Shown here: in pieces, positions 1 to 12,036 of the stretch
Layout of the letters: every line of letters starts with the position of its first letter
Position numbering within the stretch: the first letter of the stretch is position 1
Source: Dermacentor variabilis
Lineage: Eukaryota > Arthropoda > Arachnida > Ixodida > Ixodidae
DNA length: 64,000 bases
Assembly: GCF_050947875.1 (NCBI RefSeq)
Contig: NC_134568.1
Location: forward strand, 251,613,767-251,677,766
Direction of reading: 5' to 3'
Program-made: the position numbers and the translations under genes
The notes under the pieces: generated by a model
What the model saw: only the letters and a program-made list of their open reading frames with translations
Databases searched by the model: none
Told to the model about the DNA's origin: nothing

Positions 1-1718
<1,718 letters not shown>

Positions 1719-1780
1719 GTTCTTATTTTTAATCTATGCGTGAGCCAGCATTCAGACCTCAGGTTTGTTCCTGGGTGCGT

Positions 1781-1782
<2 letters not shown>

Positions 1783-1843
<61 letters not shown>

Positions 1844-1845
1844 TT
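1783..1845 (+). repeat. (ATTT)n microsatellite
   Basis: About 15 pure ATTT/TTTA units. Read on the minus strand this is (AAAT)n, the type of tail carried by several arthropod retroposons, so it may mark the 3' end of a minus-strand element. The adjoining bases 1846-1940 do not identify one. Confidence 0.95.
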
Positions 1846-4800
1846 GTACAGCCAAAAGCGCAAAGGACGAGCCGTCAGTGCTTCACTATGACAAAATCTA
1901 CTTCCATTTTCATTTTGATAAAGAGAGCTTCATAGTTTAAAGCTTCTGCTGAAAAGCAAAACTGCACATCGCCACTTCTGCACCAACATGCAGCTAAAAG
2001 CGCGACGCGTCAAGCACAAAACTATCGCCCAACTTGAGCACGCGGCCGTTTAAAGCGTAGTTTGTAGCGAGCTCGACGCAGAGTGGTGTTGTCTGCACAT
2101 ATACTTCGGGCTCAACAGTGGGCGACACGCTCATGCAGCACACAGTGCTGCTTGAAACTTGTATGGGATCCTAGATGTGGATCGCGGCGATGCAGCAAAT
2201 GACAGAGAAATGGTTATGGAAAGGAAGAGGGTTGAGGATGAACGTCAGCGTAAAGCGAATATGAACCAAGAAATGAAAGTGGCTGCTTTTCAAACTCAAA
2301 TGGAGTCGCAGGAGTGGTCAAAGATGAATCAGCAGCAATCAGCTGCCAAAGACGGCTCGTCGCCGATGCAGATATCGGCCATCGCGAACTGAGACAAAGA
2401 TCTCTCGTATATTTTATTTCCTCAGACATTCTGTGTTTCTTCTATATATATAAGCAGAAAATATTCTTCGGACTCAATTCTCCGTTCGATGCCCATGTGT
2501 CTCGAACACCCATATATGATGTGGAAATTTCATTATTGAAACACCCCTGTGTCACGCCGCCTGACCTATATAGGCGGCATGGCATCATCATTAAATCCAG
2601 GAAGTTCACAAGAACGTCAGCCTGCGACCGTTGCATCCTCCCTAATCTGTTTCCACAATCCACGTGGTCCCATATATAGGGACAGCAAGAGCCCTGCAGT
2701 CTACGTGGGAGCGCAGCAAAGCCGACTCGCCTCCCTTCAAGGCTCATGCCTGATGCGGCATGTTATACGCATTATAAGCGACTCGGTGTACTATACAACC
2801 GGTGTATTATAAGCACTGCGGTGTACGTATACAACCGGCCGTTCGAGCACAGTGCTCCGCATAGACCGCTTCCGCGTCGTTCACGTCTGACAGCGTCTCA
2901 GGATGTTTGAGTGCTGCGGCACACACCCGTTGTTACACCATTGTCCCTTTCGTCACAGGAGCGCCGACTCCACGGTGAGCCCTGCGAAATAACCCTGCCG
3001 TTTTGCACAGTGCGGACAGCAAGCAGAGACGACGTCGAACACGAACTCAGCCAAAACTACTTTCCATATTTCAGCTGAGTTCATAGAGAAGAATTTGCGA
3101 ATCACTCGTGAACTCATGTTTTACGTTTTTCCTCTTAGAAGCGTTTCGTGTACCTTCCAGGAAACGTATTCTTTGTGTATAGTAGATAAGAGAAATAGCG
3201 ACGGTGTGCATCGTTTATAATGCCAACATTCCCTACGAATTCACGTCCTAAGTATATTAGATAAAATGCAACTGGTATGGTACACTAATTCGCACTACAG
3301 GTGCCATAAACATATTGGGGTGTTTTCACGTGAATGTATAGGAACAACTAGCTCCTTGTAGAAGCACATTTTGCTCTGCTGTACACGCTAGCTTTCATCT
3401 CAAACGCATGCACGCGACGCACAATTAGAAATGATCGTAATTAAACTTGTTGAACGATCAGTACGAGACAGCAAAAGCGAGATATGCCAGGCTGATCCGC
3501 ACCTGAGATGAGCTGTCACTCATGTATACACTTGAGCAGTGCGTCACAGGCGCTCTCGCCTGCTGCATTTTACTTTAACGTCGCGCTTCGGTGCCAGCAA
3601 TTATTGCAAGTGCTGCAATGCGAAATAGCCGTGAAACTCTTTCGAATGATTGCCAAACTATGAAGTCGTGCCTGTTAATAACACTTCCAAAATTTTTATC
3701 ATCTTCTTGTCACATTACAGATCCATTGCAATACGTCATTCTCACTGTACTGTTAAAGGTTCCTTCTTCTATATTTTTTTCACTCTCTCCTTGGTGTGTG
3801 TGTGGTTCTGTGTTTGGGTGTGGCGTCGCATGCATTTCTGGTCACGACGCACATGTATATCATGTCTGAAGTGCTGCCAATTGCTGTTATATTTAATAAG
3901 TGCGCATTTACTGATCATTTGTCAGATTAGTTTTGTTGCAACTCAATTCTTGCTGTATTGATTTAGTTTGCTCTTATGCTTAGTTGTGTGTTAAGAAGTT
4001 GCGCCACCCTTGACTGTGTCCCCCGTGTGTAATGCCTTTCGGGCTTTTAGGGCACTTGAATACTGTCTCGCGCATAAATCTGCCCAAATTCTGTATAAAA
4101 CCAGAGGTCTTATATTCAGTGTTTATAAAGGGATGCCACTGTCCACGATATAGCACCAAAAACAGTTTCACTTTAGCAAATCATGGAATGTAAAACCCCA
4201 GAATTTAATTCAAGTGCACCGCTGTTCAAGTGAAGATACTTTTTATAGATGCGCCAGCAAATCACGTTCGTTCATTTCTGTGACGTCACGGTGATGGCGA
4301 ACGTCTTTCTATATTGGCGTCCCTTGGGAACCAAGTTTTGAAGCTCGGAGGCATAGAGGGCAGACGCAGGACGGTTTTATTGACGGTGCTTGTACTAAAT
4401 TATTCGGTTGTCATCGAGTATATTTTACCTAATGAACCACTGGCGCCGATCGTACTTTGGTCCCTTCGACATATATTGTTACTCTTCTGGATGTACGGTT
4501 TTTAAAGTGAAGCTTTCTCAGCAAGAGTCGCGCACTTTGTGGTCCGTTTCTTCTTCCCATCTCTATCGACTGCACAGGTGCACAATGACGTCATACGGTC
4601 TTGTATCGGCTTATATAGTGCCGAAATCGGGCCATACATCCTGCACACTTTCAGAACACTTAACTCTCACGAATGTCTAATCAGCCCTGGTCGACTGTGG
4701 CGTTTGACTAAAGATTGTGCGCTACATGTGCTCTTAGTTCAGTCACGTGATTTATACGTGATCACTCACGTGATTTATGCGTACACTAGCAAGCGATTTA

Positions 4801-5466
4801 AACACGCCGAAATCGTCAGCACATGGTCTTTCCGTAGCAGCAAAAGTAGTTGCGTTTCGCAAATGATTGGAAAAACGTAGTCTGATCTACTGACCACTCA
4901 GAATGGAGCAATTGACCTCATTTGACAAATATAAACGAGACTGCAGAAGACCATTTCGCTCAGTTGTGAATGGCGCCCACTCGAAAGATCCAGACAGCTG
5001 CGAACAAGGTAAAACCCAGAACCATACACACGCCGTAATCTGCAGATGAAAATACCTGCACATACTGCATACTGTGTGTTGTGTTTCAATGTACCGATAT
5101 TCAAAAGTAAGAAAACTTCGGTTACATGGGCAGATACCAGGGATGCGTGTTCTGCCTAATTTTTGTTCTACACAATGCGTGACCTTCACAATTCCCCTTC
5201 CTTCTCTTAACATAGTTCGAATACTATCTCCAAGCGTGTACTGTTAATTTTTTGTGTGAAAAAAAACAAACAGAGAAAGTGTCGCGATATTTGAAACATA
5301 TATTTTATGTTGGTTTTTTAAATTGCACTAAAATAATCTGTTTAAATTTCTGCAAATTTAGAGAAAGAAATTCACGCAGAAGCTTCTACGGGAGTGGTTT
5401 AAGTATGCATACGCATTTTTCCACTTGCTCAACTCCAAGAAGCTCGGTGTCATTATCAACGTTATG
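1846..5466. other. Gene-free stretch, nothing recognised
   Basis: No convincing gene. Bases 2159-2392 keep a frame open for 77 codons of charged, Gln-rich sequence without a domain I recognise. Bases 2550-2937 have some LTR-like traits (TGTCACG start, a TATATA motif near 2672, TTGTTACA end) but no partner copy, primer site or target duplication was seen. The remainder is ordinary AT-rich DNA. Confidence 0.5.
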
Positions 5467-5755
5467 AAACTTGACCCGAACAGTATAAACCCTTATCAAT
5501 CCTTAACCATCGTTACCAATGTCATCGGACTAGGTCCGACCCTTAACGGTTCTTGTCAACCTTATCGGACTTGATTCGAGCCTTATCAACCCTAATCAGT
5601 CGGTATCAACCTTATCGCAATCGATCCAATACTTATCAACGCTTATCGGTCATTCTCAACCTTATCGGACTTAATCCGAGCCTTATCAACGCTCATCGGT
5701 TCTTATTAACCTTATCTGATTTGCTCCGGCCATTATAAGCCCTTATCGCTCTTTT
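5467..5755 (+). repeat. Degenerate minisatellite, ~50-bp unit
   Basis: Units beginning AACCTTATC recur at 5558, 5608, 5658 and 5708, exactly 50 bases apart. An earlier junction has a 40-base spacing (GTCATCGGAC at 5521 against CTTATCGGAC at 5561). Each unit contains short CTTATC(A/G) words repeated about every 20-25 bases, so the unit itself looks built from a shorter ancestral motif. About six copies, each strongly diverged. Confidence 0.85.
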
Positions 5756-6099
5756 GCACTCTGCGCATCCACGCCGAACCACTATCAACCGTATATATAC
5801 CCCATATATCCGTATATATCCAACCGTATATCAACCGGCCCATATAACCCCTCGTCACTCCTTATCATCCTTGTCAACTCACTGACTGTTTATTTGTGCA
5901 TGTTGCTTGACATCAAGCTCATGAGCCCCCAGAGATCGGTTGCATTTTGGTCGGTGAAGGGACGCCCCAACGGAAGGCTCATCTCGCGGTCACCGAGATT
6001 CATCAGGGATGTGGCGTGTTCGGCATTAAATTTTCGCTAAGTCGGAATTTTCCTGATATTTACAACGCTCCAAGTCGGCTCTGCATGTGACCCTAGAGG

Positions 6100-6790
6100 T
6101 GGCTTTTATTCCGCCATCACCAAATATTTCAACAAAACCTTCATAAAAACTGTTCTCATTTGGCAGTTGTTCTGTGCTTCCGGTACAACACGTTCAAATG
6201 GTTCAGATATAATCACCTTCTGCAAGGGGCTGTGTTTAGGCCAGCCTATGAGTGCAGCAGATATTTCTTTGAGGGAGGCTGTGAAAATGTAACCCATACT
6301 AAAGCGAGCCTTGAGAAAGTGAATGCCTTCAATAACCTCCTTCAAGAAGCCTCATGGAGCCGGTGGGGCATCTCTGACCGATGACGACACAACTATTTCT
6401 GGAAGGTAATTGAGTAATCGAAGTTGTAACGTCCCTCTCAGAAATTGACTGTTTACATCACGAAAGAACTCATAGACACATTGTTTGCTGTTCCCCATTA
6501 TCGTGCGACTTATTTCGAAAGTTATTACCTAGATGTACTTAAGCGTGCCCGCCCGTCGAATGATCATTCCTCCAGCGATCAAAACCTTTTTTTCTTTTAA
6601 GTTACATTCGGTAACTCTTCCTGTCAAAACCTGGTTCGAAAGAAAGGGGCTGTTTCGTTCCATGGTCGACAAGCTGCGGTTTGTTCCACATACCGAAACA
6701 ATTGATCACTGTTTTGTACATTGTAAGTATGCCATGTTCTTCTGAGACTTTCTCCAAAGAACAATTAAAGAAGATTTAGATATCATACCA
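6100..6790 (+). mobile_element. Decayed LINE remnant, reverse transcriptase C-terminal zinc-binding region
   Basis: Bases 6596-6790 read LPVKTWFERKGLF, then an ETIDHCFVHCKYA block, then FLQRTIKEDLDIIPY. This is the order seen in the zinc-binding domain at the end of many LINE reverse transcriptases: a Trp-bearing helix, Cys/His cluster, a Trp/Phe-Asp motif and a basic-acidic helix. An in-frame stop breaks the domain after the Cys/His cluster, and upstream bases 6100-6530 give LINE-like peptide only in alternating frames. It is an old pseudogenised copy. Confidence 0.65.
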
Positions 6791-6816
6791 TACCATTTAG
6801 ATATCACACCATTACA

Positions 6817-6870
6817 TTTAGGTGCACGTTAAGGAACCCCAGGTTGTCAAAATCGTGCGCACGGAATGGC
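6817..6870 (+). repeat. Ruka-type SINE fragment
   Basis: Contains TTTAGGTGCACGTTAAGGAA and the CCCAGGTTGTC segment of the SINE body present elsewhere in the window. The tRNA-like head and 3' tail are missing. Confidence 0.65.
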
Positions 6871-7284
6871 GGAATGGCACTTCCCGCGCCCGGAGCTGTC
6901 TGCAGACGGGAGGACGGAAGAGTCGTCACCGGTTGTTGGAAACCGAAAGCTTATCGGTCATTGGCTGTGTCGCAACGGTCGTAATATCACAGTCGTAAAC
7001 GTTGCCGACCCTTTAACACTCTCACCCACGATTTTCGCGTGAATTGCGCACGTTGGTACCTTTACGTTCGCAGTCTGAACTAGACGCATACGCTTGTTGT
7101 GCTTCCGCTTACGCATTTTACGAAAAATCGGCGCCTTACGAACGTAGTCTGAACATAGCATTACGGGACAGACGGACAGCTTTTCTCGTTGGTAGGCATA
7201 GAAACGCTCACGTATTCAAAATATCGTTCGATAGTTAACTCCATTGGGGGAGTAACATTTACTCCCCTCCTGATTGCAGCTACA

Positions 7285-7553
7285 CACTTTAAGAAAAGAT
7301 TACACCCTTTGGAGTGTATATTTGCCACACAACGATAATCGTCATCTGTCTTGCCCGCGTTTCCTTTCTTGAAAACGCTGCGCTCGTTACTTTCCTGTCG
7401 GGAATGCTATGTCATGCTGATAACGCGCATTCCATTCGTTACTGGAAAGTACCGGGCTCGCCGCGTTAAAGAAAGGAAATGCGGACAAGACAGATGACGA
7501 TTATTGTTGTGTGGCAAATATACACCCCAAAGGGTGCAACTGTTTTTAGAGTG
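7285..7553. mobile_element. MITE with ~90-bp terminal inverted repeats, copy 1
   Basis: The left end (CACTTTAAGAAAAGATTACA onward) and right end (reverse complement starting CACTCTAAAAACAGTTGCAC) match inverted for about 90 bases, including CCACACAACGATAATCGTCA on the left and its complement on the right. The middle holds about 90 bases of non-inverted sequence. There is no coding capacity, so it is non-autonomous. It directly abuts a second copy in the same orientation. Superfamily not determinable. Confidence 0.85.
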
Positions 7554-7799
7554 CACTAAAAAATTCACTCCTTTTGGGGTGTATATCTGCCACACAACGA
7601 TAATCGTCATCTGTCTTGCCCGCGTTTCCTTTCTGGAAAACGTTGCGCTTCTTACTTTCCTGTCGGCAATGCTATGTCATGCGCATGCCGTTGGTTACTA
7701 TGAAGTACCGGGCTCGCAGCGTTAAAGAAAGGAAATGCGGACAAGCCCGATGACGTTTATTGTTGTGTGGATGATGCATGCATCATCCCACACAACCAT
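7554..7799. mobile_element. MITE copy 2, right end replaced by a palindrome
   Basis: Starts CACTAAAAAATTCACTCC immediately after copy 1 and follows it closely through the left repeat and middle. The right inverted repeat stops after TTGTTGTGTGG (about 7770). It is followed by ATGATGCATGCATCATCC and the complement of the same repeat, forming a palindrome at 7760-7799. The tandem arrangement suggests recombination between copies or insertion of one beside another. Confidence 0.8.
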
Positions 7800-8334
7800 A
7801 TAGAACATAGGAGGTGCGACCAATGACGAGACATCTGGCGCCAAGACACCCGGCACTACACGACACATCCAAGTACCCGCTTTAGGAGTTTATACAGCCA
7901 TGCTCTGAACGGCATAACTCGCCTTGACGGCAGAGGTAGCTCATTCAGAGACTAAGACCAATTGGCTCGCGCATACGAGATCTATCTGCGTAAACTTGCG
8001 TGGCTGGTGAAGCTGCATATAAATGTCAGTTGAGGATGGTAAAGAGACAAACAAATCTCATTTCGCTCACCGTATTGACGACAAATTTTGCACTTTGCCG
8101 TATAGGAACCAATTATGTTCAATCAAGAAAAATTCTGTTTTTGACCATAAACGGAAAAAAGTGATTTTTTGAAATGAAATACTCGGTTTCTTCCAATGAA
8201 AAACATTTCTGTAGTAAAAATAGAAATGCTTTCTTTATTCCCCGTTTTGTTCGCATTTTATTTTTACCATGTAGAGTAAATAAATTAGCTTGGTGCTAAC
8301 TCAGCGCACATGCAAGCAAATTGCGATTTTGTAC
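7800..8334. other. Gene-free stretch, nothing recognised
   Basis: Unique-looking sequence, AT-rich after 8100. No gene or known repeat recognised. Confidence 0.4.
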
Positions 8335-8380
8335 ATGGGCAGTCTGGGGAACTTGCCATCCTTTTCCCCAGGCTGCCCAT
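8335..8380. repeat. Short inverted repeat (17-bp arms)
   Basis: ATGGGCAGTCTGGGGAA at 8335-8351 pairs with TTCCCCAGGCTGCCCAT at 8364-8380 with one mismatch around a 12-base spacer. Function unknown. Confidence 0.9.
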
Positions 8381-8556
8381 CCACAAAAGGTTGTCCCGAA
8401 TTGCCTAGGTTTTTTGTTTTTTCTTCATAAGAAGGACGCACCGTCTACTGGCGAATAGCGTACAGCGCTTCGTCTCAGAGGACTGTCTTTCCGTAGGCTC
8501 CATAAGGACGTCCAAAGTGGAAGCACCGGAGCTACTCATCGGCATGTCAGTTGAAC

Positions 8557-8687
8557 AATTAGTAAAGGCAAGGCGCTGAAGACCAGGACTCAAGAAGAAG
8601 AACACAAACGACAGGACCGGCGCCCGGTCCTGTCGTTCGTGTTCTTCTTCTTGAGTCCTGGTCTTCTGCGCCTTGCCTTTACTAATT
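8557..8687. repeat. 131-bp near-perfect palindrome
   Basis: The arms AATTAGTAAAGGCAAGGCGC... (8557-8620) and their reverse complement (8624-8687) differ at only two positions over about 64 bases. The centre is CCGGCGCCCGG, so there is almost no loop. The arms contain CAAGAAGAAGAACAC and CGACAGGACC words. It could be a foldback element or an inverted duplication. Confidence 0.95.
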
Positions 8688-8779
8688 AAAGCTTGAACCA
8701 AGTAGCACAAGCAAGAGTTTTACTTCAGTTGAACAAGGACGACACAGAGTCAACACAATTCCGCAGTCGCGATATAGAG

Positions 8780-11700
8780 TTTATTAGTAATAAATAATAG
8801 GAATATAGACATATACAATTTCAAGTTTTTCGTCTCAATGGTCGTATGTACAATGCGGGAAAAGTGGAAGCACTTGCCAACTCAAAAACAGAAACAAATG
8901 CGTTCTCCTGGGAACCACAACAAACAAAACCGCGTGTTATTTTTTTTCTCCCTTATTTTTATTTCTTTTGTCACTTTTTTCCCGGGACAAGTGGCCACAC
9001 AGGTCGTCGTACGGTGCTCCTTCCCTTCCCGCCCTCGTGCTTCTTTTTTGTTTTGTTTCGCACCACCAGCCCCGCGAGCAGCCGCGAGGGAGAGCGACGC
9101 TCGCCGGGACACAGTCACACGCGCAGACACGCTGAAAAGCCACTCACACGCACAGCAGCTGTGCTAAGAGGGGACCCCGGACATGCGGCAAAACGCAACG
9201 GTCTCGAGAGAACCAAGCAAATTAAATGAGAAAAAAAAAAACTGTCGCGAGACAGAAAACAGAACGACAGCTTTTTGTCCACATTTCCACCGGGATTGAT
9301 TGAGACGTGGCTGTCGCCAGCGCGCACCGATGGAAGATGAGGTGCGCTTGCCCGCGAGGGCTTTCCGGGTTGAAACCCTGAACCGCCGCAAGAATCGCCA
9401 GAGAACGGGGAAGAGGGGAGGAGGTGCGAGAGCGTGTGTGTGTTTGTGAGAAAGAGAGATCGACATGCTAGATAGACATACGGAGCGCAGGTTGAGAGAT
9501 GTCGGGGGATCGCGGGAGGCAGGCGTGCCTGATTGCAAGGAGACGAGTGCGCAGGTTCCTTTATATAACGAGATACAGGCTACAACAACTTTCGCCAGCT
9601 TAGCACTTTTTTTTTTTACGTCCTCTTTACAGAAATCACGGGGCGGCGCTCGGACCACCAGCGGGGGCCGAGCCCGCGCCCCGAGGGCCGAGGCAGGGCC
9701 GCGGCCAAGTACGACGTGGCAGCCGCGACCGGTGCGCACGCCACTTCCAGGGATGGGGGATTCCTCCGCGCCACGCAGCGTCATCGGCGTGATATGCAAC
9801 ATCATTTCGGCGCGCCGCTAAAGGGCTCATTCCGGGGCACCAGCGGGGCGCGTTTAGTGCCTCCCCGAAGTGGCGCGCCACGGTCCGCCGAGTCGCACCG
9901 CAGTGAGAACGCGATTGCGACCAGCACGAAGAGGGCGTCAGACAAGTACTTCTATAAATTACGCGGCCCCCGCCAACAAAGGTGGCGCGCCTTCTCCGAA
10001 GTTGTCACAAAGAAACTCGGGAATAGCGGCCGTGCTAATGCGCGCGCACCAAGAGCGCGCAGAATGCGGCTCTGGCGGCAAGCCCCAGCGACGAAATTTC
10101 CTTATTATCCGCGTAAACGTATCTGGCGAGGGGGGAGGGTCTCTTGCCGTTTGCGGCGCGCCACTCGCGCCAGGTCTGTGCGCAAATCTACGTGCCGGAT
10201 ACATAATAGAAAAGATGCCGCCTGCCAACAGGCAGCTCGGCCGCGGTCTCCTGGACGAGTTTTCACCTACCCAAACTGACACCCCAAGTGAAAATACATG
10301 GCTGCGCAGCACCATTCCCGGAATCTTGCACGCGACAACAGCTCTCACCGGTTATTGCGTCGTTTCAATCTCGCCGGCTCGGCTGCTCGCGTGCCGCATT
10401 GCAGTTTTCAAATTACGATCTCGGCCCTTATTCCCTTGCTCCTGTGTGTGTGTTTTCTGGCAGGCCCTAGATGACGGCCTTCTGTACGCGCGCACCTCGC
10501 GCCGCGGTCCCCGCAGAGCAATCGGCCCAGTGCTTAGGCGCGGCGCGCCCAGCGAAGAAAACGGCTACGTTTCTTTTGCTTGTTCGTGCCCCCCGTGAAT
10601 GACCCGCACGCGGCGAAACAGGCAACAAAGCAGGCTCGCTGATCCTTTGCAGCGACGGCCCCTGCTGGCGTGTGGCGAACTTTAGCGGCGACAGTGAAAG
10701 ACGAACAGAAAGAGCTGCAAGAGAACAGGCGCGAGCTGGGCGGCCAAGATTCTCGCGGTCTTGCCGAGTGATAATGTGTTAAGACTGCGCACAGGCCTAT
10801 CTCGTCGCGCGCATCTTTGGTTGTTCAGACGGCCGTGGAACAGCAACCAGCCGCAGAGGGCCGGCTTTTGCCATCTGTAAGCAACCAACTGAAGCCGTCC
10901 TAATGAAGATATTCGCAAACGCTTTGCGTTTTCAATACAAACGTGAGCATCAGCGTGCATGAGGATAAAAGCAACTGCCTGAAACCGACGATCCATGCGT
11001 AGTTCATTCTTGGTAATCACACTCAACTATAGTACAATATATGCATGTAGGACTTGAGACCCCACGAAGAAAAAAAAAGGGGGAAAAAAAGAGAAGGTCG
11101 TTTCTATATACACGTATAAAGGCATTTCCCAGCACGGTAAACCGCGCAAGCACTACAACATCGACTCATCGCTAACTCGCGCTGTTCTTTTGAAGAACTC
11201 AAAAAACAAACACAGCATCACAAGGTTTGATATGGAACACCGAGGTGCACTGCTGCAGGTATGTGGTCACAAACAAGGGCTGTCGCTCGGAATAGTTGCA
11301 GAAACGTTTCTTGCGGTTGCTACTCCTGTGGAACACCGGAGAAAACACGCAACATAGAGAACAACCTCTGAGCTACCGCTGTCCCGTCCTTCTACCACTG
11401 TTTTCCGAACACACAGGACGGGGTATTTGGGGAAAGAACCAGCGCAGCCTTTAAACTCTATCGCCCGTGCGTCAAATGCCTTATTGCAAACACTGAAAAT
11501 TTTCCACTTCCCATTGATATGTAATCAATGACAAGAGTGAGCTCCAAAATAAAGAAGAAAAAAAAAGACAGACGGAAAGAAGACAAGAGGGCGTACACAT
11601 CACGGCACGTTCATAAATTAAGGAATGTTGGTTCTGACGCGCAATTAAGGTAGCCAGCCAATGCCTTCCAGGCGCCACCTCGTGACTGCTACCGGCGCGT

Positions 11701-12036
11701 GGAATTCTCTTTTGCTTGAGCATTGCCACTCTGTGGATTGCCAGGCGACTAGCGTCCCCCAGCCTGAACACTTGGTTGCGGGCAGCCGCATTAAGGTCAG
11801 TTAAGTAACGGTCGCCCAGATCTTTAAGTGAAGACCCGATCGCCGGAGGCGGCGTAGTTGGGCATAGGCTGGCCATGCTCACACAAGTTCACTCAAAGAG
11901 TCTTGAGTCCACAGACTGTCATCATCACAAACGGGGTTCGAAGAACGAGGTGTCGAAAGAATGAGAATCACATGGAAAGATTGCTCCGCGTCCCAGCTTG
12001 GCGAGCCACACAACTGTCCGGCCGAGTCCCTGGGGG
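8780..12036 (-). other. Downstream flank of the teashirt-type gene; probable 3' UTR
   Basis: Lies 3' of the stop codon. On the minus strand, AATAAA occurs at 8958-8963 and 8780-8785. I saw none between there and 12036, so the 3' UTR could be about 3.1-3.3 kb. Bases 9640-10700 are CpG-rich and keep overlapping frames open on both strands, as random GC-rich DNA does. A minus-strand frame at 11481-11882 (ATG-initiated about 130 codons) resembles nothing I know. Transcript evidence would be needed to place the true end. Confidence 0.4.

Noticed and set aside
2550..2937. Possible solo LTR (TGTCACG start, TATATA, TTGTTACA end)
   Set aside because: No second LTR, target duplication, primer site or internal coding sequence could be seen; the ends are weak.
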